From positions 39,873,501 to 39,937,500 of the forward strand of contig NC_080591.1 of the NCBI RefSeq assembly GCF_029962835.1: DNA of 64,000 nt. The letters run 5' to 3'. Made by a program: the position numbers and the translations under genes. Source of the stretch: Magnolia sinica. Lineage: Eukaryota; Streptophyta; Magnoliopsida; Magnoliales; Magnoliaceae. Position 1 is the stretch's first letter; each line of letters begins with the position of its first letter. Below are positions 35,707 through 45,338 of the stretch, piece by piece. The notes under the pieces are model-generated. The model saw only the letters and a program-made list of their open reading frames with translations, ran no database searches and was not told where the DNA came from.

Positions 35707-36780
35707 ATGTCAAATTTTGATAGCCTTTCAGTCACCAGGCCTCTACCTTTCGATAGCACCAATTATGCCTATTAGAAAGCCAGGATGAGGATCTTCCTCA
35801 AATCCATGGATGAAAGTGTGTGGCTATCCACAGTGAATGAATGGATCCCCCCTACCACTGAAGTAATCGGGATTGATGGTTCAAAATCTATGAAAGTTAC
35901 ACCATATTTCTCTTGGACCACACTTCAGAAAAATGAGAGTAGTACAAATGCTAAAGCACTAAATGCAATTACTTGTGCACTATCACTGGATGAATTCAAA
36001 AGAATTATATCCTGTGATTCTGCAAAACAAGCTTAGGATATATTGAAAATGACACATGAGGGTACTTCAATTGTCAAGAAATCTATGATACAAATCCTCA
36101 TAACTAAATTTGAGGAAATATGTATGGAAGAAAATGAAATGTTCATGGACTTCTATACCAAATTGAATGACATTGTAAACCCTATGTGGGGTCTAGGTGA
36201 TAAAATCCCTGAAAGCAAGATTTGTGCTAAAATACTACGCTCACTTCCGGAACGATTCAATTCTAAAGTAACCGCAATCCAGGAACTTTGTGATACGGAC
36301 AATATGAAGGTTGAGGAATTAGTTGGCTCATTACAGACTTATAAGTTAACCTTTAAAGCTCCAAAAGGTAAATCTATTGCCTTAAAAACTTCTAAAAATG
36401 GTTTTCAAGAAAATGATTTAAACTCTGATTTAGAAAACTCTGAAGATGATATGACTCTTTTGGCAAAAAGGTTTTATAAAATTTTTAAAAGTAAAAAGAG
36501 GATTGATCTTCAAAAGACATTTGATAAAAAGAAACCTAAACCTAAATCAAGAAAATCATTAAAAGACAGTCAATGTTATAGCTGTTATGAGTATGGGCAT
36601 TTGGCTAACAAATGTCTCAATAAGGGCAAGTCAAAAAAGAAAAGTATGATGGCTACTTGGGACAAGTCCTCTGATTCTGAAGCCTCCTCTGAATCAGAAG
36701 ATTCTGAAACTGAGTCGAGTTATGATGTTAAGGCCCTTATGACTCTAGCTAAATTCACTTTTTCAGATAATGATGACTAG
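35707..36780 (+). pseudogene. Copia H gag
   Basis: Capsid/nucleocapsid region of a gag-pol polyprotein. The ATG at 35707 opens MSNFDSLSVTRPLPFDSTNY. The UBN2-type capsid core runs through WTTLQKNESS, the ALNAITCALS block, and KILRSLPERFNSKVTAIQE. One CCHC knuckle (CYSCYEYGHLANKC) lies near 36574-36615. An acidic Ser/Glu-rich tail follows (SDSEASSESEDSETESS). Three stops interrupt one frame: TAG at 35773 (Trp position), TAG at 36034 (Trp position) and TAG at 36778. The frame continues into pol. Confidence 0.85.
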
Positions 36781-38829
36781 ACTAGTGAAGAAAATCTGAA
36801 TAGTGAATGTGAAAATGAAGATGATCTTCAAGATGCATACAATGCCCTATACAAGGAAAGTTGTAAAATTGCTGTGAAATTGAAACTTCAAAAAGAGAAA
36901 CTTTCTAAACTCAAAGAAAGTTATAAATCTCTTGTTTTAGAAAAGTCCCACATTTCAGACTGTTTTGAAAAGACAAAATGCGATTTGGATTTTAAAACCT
37001 CCCAGATTGAAAATCTTAAATCTGAAAACGAACAACTAAAACATGAAGTCTCCTCTCTCTTGAGTTTAAAGGAAACCTGGAAATATGCCCAAGGTGATCC
37101 TAAATTAGAAAAACTCTTATTAGGATCGAGAAAATGTGGCGATCGATCTAGTCTGGGTTATGATAAGAATGTTTCTCCTAAACCAAAGAATACACCTCCC
37201 AAGTTTGTAAAGGGAAAGACCTTAAACTCAATAAGGAAAGATCAAATGTTTTCTAAAATCTCTAAATCTTTTCAAAAACCTAAAAGTAATTATATCAACT
37301 ATAAAAAGCAAAATCAAAATCTTTTGGCTGAAAAGATAGTTGATTTACTTAAGGAGCTTCTAAAGTCTAACTCAATAGGTCATACTTATAATTCTTACAA
37401 ACGAAAGAAGACCAACTATCCACCTAAATCTAAAATGCTTATGAAATGGGTTCCAAAGGTCACTTGTTTGGTTGCTCACACTGCTTTTAAAGTAACAAGT
37501 CATTCTAAGTGGTACCTAGACAGCGGATGCTCAAGGCATATGACTGGTGATAAAGGTTTATTCATCGATTTCAAAAACATGACTGATGGTTCAGTCACAT
37601 TTGGTGATGGCAGCAACTGCAAGATTATGGGACAAGGTACGGTTCAACTCTATAACCTTCCTTTGTTTAAAAATATTTTGTATATTGAAGGGCTGAAACA
37701 TTATCGTCGAAGCATATCTCAAATTTGTGATAATAACCATAGTGTACGGTTTTCTAATCAAAGTTGTGAGATTCTAAATAATAAGGGTTCAGTAATACTA
37801 ACTGGACGTAAAACATCTGAAAACTGCTATATTATTAGTGAATCCAGCTCATCTAATCAATCGTGTTACATGGTCCATACAGACGAGACTGATTTGTGGC
37901 ACAAACATCTTGGACATGTACACTACCGAAATCTATATAGATTGAGCAAACGGGAACTTATAAGAGGTCTACTCAAACTACAAAAATTAGATAAAATATG
38001 TGGTGAATGCCAGATTAGCAAACAAACGAGGAACTCACACAAAAAGGTGAATTCCAATACCACATCAAGACCACTCGAGCTTCTCCATATGGATCTTGTA
38101 GGACCTACCAGGATGGAAAGTTGATGTGGCAAAAGATATATCTTGGTAATAGTAGATGACTTTACCAGATATACATGGGTTGTCTTCTTAAGGGACAAAT
38201 CAGAAACCCTTGAAGAAGTGAAAAAGGTTCTCAAAAGGATTCATATTGAAAAAGGTTCTCAAGTCAGTAAGATTCGTAGTGATCATGGATCTGAATTTGA
38301 GAATAACGGTTTTGGGAAGTTCTGTAGCGACCAAGGAATATTACATGAATTCTCAGTGCCCAAAACTCCACAACAAAATGGTATAGTTAAAAGGAAAAAT
38401 AGAGTGCTTCAAGAAATGGCTAATGTCATGTTGAATAGTATGAAGCTCTCTAAGAATCTTTGGGCTGAAGCAGTCAGTACAGCTTGTTATATCATTAACC
38501 GGGTTTACATTGGTAAAGGTAATAATAAAATGGCTTATGAAATGTGGTTCGATAAAAAGCCTACTGTCAAATACTTTCGAGTTTTTGGCAGCAAGTGCTA
38601 TATTTTACGAGATCATGAATATCTGGGAAAGTTTAATACGAAGAGTGATGAAGGGATCTTTTTAGGATACTCTTTAAACAGTCGAGCTTATAGAGTTCTG
38701 AACAAAAGGACCAGTGTGATTCAAGAGTCTATCAATGTAGTCATTGATGATCACTTAAACACACCAATCTCGAGTTCAAATAATGATGAAGTTCTAGTAA
38801 TTGATAAATCTGACACTTCATCTAATTAG
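36781..38829 (+). pseudogene. Copia H protease and integrase
   Basis: Same frame as gag. A coiled-coil-like Lys/Glu/Leu-rich segment (about 36870-37080) comes first. The protease has WYLDSGCSRHMTG (active site DSG). The integrase zinc region is DLWHKHLGHVHYRNLY, then CGECQISKQ. The core has LLHMDLVGP, KIRSDHGSEFEN and QQNGIVKRKNR. In the last motif the catalytic Glu is replaced by Lys (AAA, 38389-38391; the family has VERKNR), so this integrase should be inactive whatever the stops. TGA at 38122-38124 interrupts before CGKRY. The segment ends at TAG 38829. Confidence 0.87.
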
Positions 38830-40486
38830 ACTGATTCTGAACTGAGGACTGTTAAAGATCATCCAACCACACAGATTCTTGGAAATCCTCTCATTGGTGT
38901 TCGTACCCGTAGACAACTTGAGGATATATATAATTACATATGTTTTACATCCAAGATAGAACCATTTAACGTAAAAGAAGCTCTTGCTGATGAAAACTAG
39001 ATTGTTGTAATGTAAGAAGAACTTAACCAATTTGTGAGAAATGATGTTTGGTATCTCGTACCTAGACCTAAAGATAAACACATCATTGAAACCAAATGAA
39101 TTTTCAAAAATAAGTCTGACGAGCTTGGCAATATAATTAGAAACAAGGTTAGGCTAGTGGTACAAGGTTACACTCAAATTGAAGATATTGATTATGATGA
39201 AACCTTCACACCAGTAACACGTATTGAATCAATTAGACTCTTTATATCTATTGCGTGTGTTTGAAAGTTTAAAATTTACCAAATGGATGTGAAAAGTGAA
39301 TTTTTAAATGGCGATCTGCATGAGGAAGTCTACGTTGAACAACTGATGGGTTTTGAAGACCCCAAAAATGCTGATAATGTGTATTGCCTTAAAAAGGCAC
39401 TTTACGGTTTAAAACAAGCTCTTAGGGCATGATATGAGAAACTAACAAAGTTTCTATTAAGCCATAATTTTCAAATGGGATGTGTTGATAAGACTCTGTT
39501 TATTAAAAACATAATGATCACATTTTAATAATATAGATTTATGTTGATGATATCATTTATAGATCTACCTGTATTAACATGACTATTGAGTTTGCAGATT
39601 TGATGAAATCTCAGTTTGAAATGAGCATGGTTGGGGAATTGAATTATTTCCTTGGGTTGCAAGTAAAATAAAAACCTAATGGAATGTTCATTTCTCAATC
39701 TAAATATGCTATGAATTTGATTAAGAGATTTAGATTTGAGAATGGTAAGAATTTTGATACTCCTATGAGTACAACTTTGAAACTCTCAAAAGATTCTACA
39801 GGTAAAAATGTGGATCCAAAATTATATCAGAGTATGATTGGTAGTTTAGTGTATTTAACTGCTAGTAGACCCGATATTGCTCTAAGTGTTGGTATTTGCG
39901 CTAGATATCAGTCTGATCCTAAAGAGTCGCACTTGACTGCTGTCAAGCGGATTATGCGATATGTCGCAAGTACTGTTAATCTCGGTCTCTGGTATCCACA
40001 TGAGACTAGTGTTCAATTAGCTGGGTACTCGGATGCTAACTAGGCTGGTAATCTTGATGATAAAAAATCAACTAGTGGTGGTTGCTTTTATATTGAAAAC
40101 TGTTTAGTTTCTTAGTTTAGCAAGAAATAAAGTTCTATATCACTTTCAACAGCTGAAGCTGAATATATCGCAGCTAGTAATGCTTGTACACAGCTTGTTT
40201 GGATGAAACGTATGCTAAGTGATTATAGAATTAAACAGGATTCTATGTTATTAAATTGTGATAATTCCAGTGCCATAAATATTTCAAAAAACTCAATTCA
40301 GCATTCTTGTACTAAGCACATTAACATTAGATTTCATTATATTCGAGAATTTGTAGAAGAAAAGGTTATATCTTTGGAATATATCCCTACTGAGAATCAA
40401 CGTGCTGACATTTTTACTAAACCGCTCGACAAAAGCAGGTTTAACAAAATGAAATTTAATCTTGGCATGTGCATTTTAAAATGAGT
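38830..40486 (+). pseudogene. Copia H reverse transcriptase and RNase H
   Basis: RT blocks: [77 protein letters not shown]. The catalytic YVDD is intact at 39540-39551. RNase H follows: LAGYSDAN, STSGGCFYI, SLSTAEAEYIAAS, DNSSAINISKN, RADIFTKPLD, ending in TGA at 40486. At least eight stops are present. Several fall exactly where the family has Trp (ETK*IF, ALRA*YE). A one-base loss near 39506-39512 shifts the frame just before YVDD. Confidence 0.87.
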
Positions 40487-40916
40487 ATTTATGCCTATTT
40501 GTATCATATTGTATATAATTGCTTGATTAGATTTCAATTTTTGTATATAAGCTGGAAATCAGATTTTTGGCTGGTACTCAACCAGTCGTGTTATGACCGG
40601 TCGTGTACATCCACGACCGGTCGTGAATCGCATGAAGAACTTAAAATTGGGAAAAACGCTTCATCTTCTTCATTTCCTCTTCACTCTCCAACGAGCCGAT
40701 GCTCGACTAGTCGAACCCTTCCTTCAAAATCTTCAAGGTTAGTGCTCCATTTGCATTTTTCTTGTAGATTTGTGTGTAGATTACTTCTATTTTACTCTTG
40801 AAGTTATCTATTTCAAATTTCGTTGAGATTTGGGGTATCTTTTGTAAAATCTGATTTGAGAAAACCCTCTTCTCAATCCTTTGCAACTCTTTATTTTCTT
40901 GAAATCCTTGTTGCAA
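40487..40916 (+). promoter_or_regulatory. Intergenic leader of the H third ORF, with CGACCGGTCG motifs
   Basis: The 430 bp between the RNase H stop and the third-ORF ATG contain, at about 40570-40720, CAACCAGTCG, GACCGGTCGTG, CGACCGGTCGTG and CTCGACTAGTCGAA. This is the same self-complementary unit as in U3 of the LTR. A CT-rich segment (40665-40690) and AT-rich sequence lead to the ATG. A second promoter or a splice acceptor region are both possible; the sequence does not decide. Confidence 0.55.
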
Positions 40917-42073
40917 ATGGCATCTAGAGGAAGAAAGACAACATCCCATGGTCCATCTTCTTCCTCTAGATCGGCCCTTATCATTAAGCGTCATCTTCGG
41001 GCTCCCGAGGACGATCCATCTTATGTTCGGGACATCAGATTGTGTAACGTTATTGTTGAACATCCTGTTGATATTAATCATATTGCTCATTTTAATATCC
41101 TTCCTACGCTCTAAGCTGTTGGTTGGGATAACTTCTTGCATTAGGGTGGGCCAGCATACCGGTCCATTGCCCAGTTCATGTTCGCATGCATAAGTGCATT
41201 TTCATTGGAAAATTTATCTTTTAAGATAGCCACAAGAGAAGGACCATTTGACGTTGATCATCATTTGATTTCAACTCTTATGGAAATTCCTGTGAATGAT
41301 GAGGGCATTCCTATCCATAACTTATCTGAAAAACCCTCAGTAACTGAAAAACGTATGCTCACTAGAGATTTATACAATTTGGATGTTCAATGGACACATA
41401 AAGGGGATGCACTTCCCTCAAAGTATCTGTTACCCAAATACAGAGTTCTTCACAAAATCTTTGTGTCTAACTTATATCCTCGATCGGGTAATAAATATGA
41501 ATTGACTTCCTTCATGGTTCATGTTCTTCATGCTGTTACCAACGGTGCTCATATTTGTCTATTATCCTTGATTTATCGCTCCATTATTCAGTTTCAACTC
41601 CATCTAGGTCATAGTGACATTCTTTTTGGTTATTTGATGACTGTGTTGGCTATGCATATGTTAGTCAATATGCCGGTTGGAGAGGCCCCCATCCATCATC
41701 TGATGTTTAACAATTCTAATATCAATAAGATGAAGTTTGATTTCCTTCCTGGCCAAGGTGCTGGTGTTGGCTATGCTAAAGCTGACCATGAGAAAGAAGC
41801 TAGTGATCTTCCTCCTGATAATATTAACATGGATGATATTTTTGACGAACTTGAATCTGATTCTGTAAATGATCCAGATTATGAGCCTTCTGAGTTTGAT
41901 GCACATCTGCGTACATTAGAAGATAAGGTTGAGAATAGGAATGTTAAGATGGAAAACATGCTTGTTGCCCATGATTTACAATTCAAGTATATGCGCAAAT
42001 ATCTTAGGCGCTTGAACAGGGCATGCATCAACTTGATCCTTCCATTCCTGCTCCTTCATCTGGTTCAGATTAG
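40917..42073 (+). pseudogene. Third ORF of copia H (transposon-associated protein, env-like position)
   Basis: ATG at 40917 gives MASRGRKTTSHGPSSSSRS, a basic Ser-rich N-terminus. An alpha/beta-looking body follows (AQFMFACISAFSLENLSFKI, STLMEIPVNDEGIP, KYLLPKYRVLHKIFVSNLYP). It resembles the 'putative plant transposon protein' family by recall. After it come an acidic stretch (DDIFDELESDSVNDPDYEPS) and a coiled-coil-like end. There are stops at 41112 and 41142 in frame, and one nucleotide is missing near 42020 relative to C1, so the true stop would be 42071-42073. I see no signal peptide or membrane segment to support an envelope role. Confidence 0.65.
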
Positions 42074-42535
42074 TTCTTTTAAGTTTACTAGTCTGTTATA
42101 ACTTTATTACTCTTGCGCTAGCTTAACTGGTTTTGAGATTGTAGCTATCTTTGACTTAGCTCAGTTTATGAATTATGTGGGTTGTTTATGCTGGTTACTC
42201 ATATCTTGTCTTGTTACCTCTCATATATCTCTTTACCTATTTCTCCTCAGCCATTTGTTTTGTGCTTCCTTTGTCCTATTGTGACAAAAAGGGGGAGAAT
42301 GGATATGGATGTGTCTAATGATTATGTTATAAGGAGGGAGTAGCATTGCATTTTTTATGTATGTTACTCAGGGGGAGTATGTGCAGAGGTGGATTGTATG
42401 TTATGTTGAATATTAATTTACAGGTTTGCAGGATCATGTTAGTATGCCAGTTGATAACAACTGGTGCATGATTCTTTAATCAGATATTCTGCGTTATGTA
42501 ACATATCTTGGAAGTATGTTTTGTCACTAATTTAA
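42074..42535 (+). other. 3' untranslated region of copia H
   Basis: T-rich, non-coding, with the TTGTGACAAAAAGGGGGAG block and GGGGGAGTATG that are shared with C1. Confidence 0.6.
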
Positions 42536-42548
42536 CAAAGGGAGAGAT
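42536..42548 (+). other. Polypurine tract of copia H
   Basis: CAAAGGGAGAGAT directly precedes the 3' LTR. Confidence 0.8.
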
Positions 42549-44325
42549 TGTAAGTGTTATAGTTTATAGCCCCTTTTTGTTGTCAAATTTGTGGTGCCAA
42601 AGATACTGTTATGAAGCTTGCATATGTGAAGAATAAAAATTTACTCAAGATCAGCTTTGCTTGACAAGCACTGTTCACAAGTCAAGACTCGAGAAAGTGA
42701 GATTATTCGACTTAATTTAAGACAAGAACAATGCAAGATCTCAAGAAGCTTTCAAGTTTGAGCTACATTAAGACTTCAAGCTTCATTACTTTCAAAGGTC
42801 ACTCGTCTCTAAGTTTCAATGTCCTTACTTCACTATTGAGGTATAACTGACCTTAGGTTGACCTTTAGAGTAGGCCATTTTGGATACATAATTCATATGT
42901 TTTATATAAGTGAGTTTAGTCTGTTCTAAGACTAGTCCTGGACTTTGTTCGACTAGTCCTAGCACTACTTCGACCTGTCTAAGAATTTCCTGGATCAGTC
43001 GTAAGTTTATTGTAAAATTTAGAAATTTTCTGTTAGGCTTCGACTAATCTTAGGGATTGTTCGACTAGTCATATGAACAATGTTGGCTATTTCTTTGACC
43101 AGTCGTAGTTCTACGACTCAAAGTACAGTGTTGAAATTCAGCTCGCTTCGATTAGTCGTGAGCAACCTACGACCAGTCGAAGGAGACCTACGACCAGTCG
43201 TGAAACTGTGAGATCTTATCGCGCCTGAATTTTTAAATATTTGTTAGTCTATGACCAGTCATAGAAATCTTTAGACCAGTCGAAGACATGATTTGCTCAC
43301 TTATAAATAGAGCACGAATCTTAGAATAAAACATGAAATTGAAGCTAATTTAATTCGGCCTTCTGAGAGATAAGTCTGTGCTCCATTTAAGCTAAGTGTG
43401 CATGTTTAATATTCTCTTTCTTTAGCTTTTAAAATTAATTTTGTTTCTTGTATTCCAATCTGATCTGAAAAAGAGTAAGTTTCATTTTTCCTTTTTCTGG
43501 AATCAAAATCAATTAGAGCTAGCCCCATTTGGTTTAATTTAAAATCTATTAGAACTTAGAACCATTATAAAGTGAGTATTGGACATTGAACTTTGACATT
43601 CAAATCCCTACTCCGATTTGGTTCTTCTCGGCTACTACAACGAAGGAGAAATTCAGGTATTTTATGTTTATATAATTTACTTTCATTTGGTTTTCTTTTG
43701 GGATTTTTCAGAAAAATCTCATTGTATTGGTTATCTGAGGAGAGCCAGGAAAACTCAGAAGAGGGGTTTTTTTAATTGTGTAAGCCCACAGAGAAAGACA
43801 CAATTGTGAAGGTTTTGGGTAAACCTGGAAAACCTATCTTTGATAGTGAATGCTGATATCCCCTGTGTGAGGATATTAGGAGTGGAGTAGCTGTGTGGCT
43901 GTTTATTAACAGTTGGTGTACACACAGGCGAACCACTATAATCCCTTATGTTTTGTGGTTGTGTGGTTTATATTCATATCTTTAATTATTCATTTGTGGG
44001 ATGTATATGTGGAAGTGAATGTTATAATCATTTTATTTCAAGATTAGTGGGGAATGTTATAATAGTTTAGATTTATATTTCTGCAATTTATCTCTTGCTA
44101 TCTCTTTATTAGTTTGAGCTTCAGTTTTTTTATTTGTTCTAGTAAGGTTGCCCTGCCATTTTTATGGTGCATGGTTGTCCTTAGAACAATCAATATTTAG
44201 AAATTGCATTTAGTATTGTGTATTGATTTATTTATTTAGCTATCTCTCTTTCTTTATTTTCGCTGTATTTATTTTAAATTTGGCAGTCCTATCTCCCCTC
44301 GAGGACATATAGCTTGGTCATTTCA
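42549..44325 (+). repeat. 3' LTR of copia H (1777 bp)
   Basis: TGTAAGTGTTATAG…TTTCA. It aligns throughout with 33782-35630. Differences include loss of one 36-bp duplicate and of the poly-C run near the end (…GGCAGTCCTATCTCCCCTCGAGGACATATAG). Confidence 0.9.
42935..43280 (+). promoter_or_regulatory. CGACTAGTCG motif cluster, U3 of H 3' LTR
   Basis: Same series as in the 5' LTR, with one block of about 30 bp fewer. It ends before TTATAAATAG (43301). Confidence 0.72.
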
Positions 44326-44330
44326 TATCC
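44326..44330. repeat. Target-site duplication of H, right copy (TATCC)
   Basis: Identical to 33777-33781. Confidence 0.85.
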
Positions 44331-44381
44331 GAGCTTATTTACCATTTTACCAATCCTAATAGCCAATGAGAGTGCACCAAA

Positions 44382-44441
<60 letters not shown>

Positions 44442-45333
44442 AACCATAACTTGCCACATCAGCTTTTACCCCTCCTAAACCCTACAATTACCATAAAACC
44501 ATTTGGAGAAAGCTATAAATAACCCTCTCCTCTTCACATTTCCATCATCCACTTCTCATTTCCAAGCTTAAGTGAGAAGGAGAGGGAGAGAGGGAGGAAG
44601 AGAGTGAGGATGAGGAGGAGCTTCTAAGTCTCTAAGTTCAGATTTTTCAACTATCCCCTTAGCCCATTCCCTACCTTTCCAACCATCTTGATCCCCAAGT
44701 CAAGCCCAGATTGATCATGGCTCAATCCATGTCTTAACTTACTCAAGAATCAAGCCAAAGATCCATTTATTTTACATATAAGCATTTATCATGACATCTA
44801 TTTCCTCCTCAATCCCCCTGCTTGTCTAGATCTCTAGTGAAGGTATGCTCTATGACTTGCCATACACCGGATCCTGTCACATCGAAAAATTCCTATTGAT
44901 CTAGTCCATTTTCTTGCCTCTTTGTATAAGCATCATCACATCCACCTTCTAGACACACCGCTGGATGTATGCTCTATGGCTCGCCGAAATCTCGGATCTT
45001 ACCATATCAGAAATCCATATGTGTGCCTAATCCTATCTCAACCACATCATCCATCCCTTGAGATTGTTTTACCACACAAAGTAGAGACTGTATGTTCGTA
45101 TGGGCAGAGAGGGTGCCTAACACCTTCCCTCTTTATAACCGAAGTCCCTTACTCAGAATCCTAGATCGCAGACCAGGAGTCAGTCTAAGGTAGGAGAGTC
45201 TTTGGATTTCTCCAACCTTACGTATTTTGTGGGTTCTAGCCGACAGCGGGATTCTGAGAGTTATTGGCTAGTGGCGATCCAACATCCAAATTTATTATAA
45301 ACCCAGCATGGGCACCGATTTTCAGTGTCTACA
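44331..45333 (+). repeat. 3' LTR of element A, second part
   Basis: Resumes GAGCTTATTTACCATTTTACC, matching 6070-7016, and ends TGTCTACA. It has a (TC)n expansion at 44384-44436 that the 5' LTR has only as a short run. The TATA box is at 44513-44521. Confidence 0.9.
44384..44436. repeat. (TC)n microsatellite in the A 3' LTR
   Basis: About 26 TC units. The homologous site in the 5' LTR (6127-6138) has only four or five. Confidence 0.9.
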
Positions 45334-45338
45334 AAGTG
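45334..45338. repeat. Target-site duplication of A, right copy (AAGTG)
   Basis: Matches AAGTG at 5613-5617, immediately outside the A 5' LTR. Confidence 0.85.

Larger units (their letters stand above)
33782..44325 (+). mobile_element. Copia element H (SIRE/Maximus-like) with a third ORF, complete but dead
   Basis: 10,544 bp in the order 5' LTR, tRNA-iMet primer site, gag-pol in one frame (gag, protease, integrase, RT, RNase H), a separate downstream ORF, polypurine tract, 3' LTR. It is flanked by TATCC. Integrase before RT defines Ty1/copia. The long gag with a single zinc knuckle and an ORF between pol and the 3' LTR fit the SIRE/Maximus lineage. Stops, at least two frameshifts and a lost catalytic residue make it inactive. 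Confidence 0.9.
5618..45333 (+). mobile_element. Element A: giant Tat-lineage Ty3/gypsy retrotransposon carrying nested insertions
   Basis: Two related LTRs (5618-7016; 33340-33781 plus 44331-45333) bracket gag, protease, RT-RNase H, a second RNase H, integrase, and a 7.7-kb 3' region with two minus-strand genes. The dual RNase H and the TGRCGACTCC primer site are Tat-lineage marks. It is flanked by AAGTG (5613-5617 and 45334-45338). Removing E and H with one duplication each leaves about 18.6 kb, giant even for plant elements. Gag begins only about 150 bp after the LTR, so it lacks the extra 5' ORF of Ogre. All ORFs are broken. Confidence 0.85.

Noticed and set aside
40917..42073. H third ORF as a retroviral envelope
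   Set aside because: No signal peptide, fusion peptide or transmembrane stretch is visible; the position alone is not enough.
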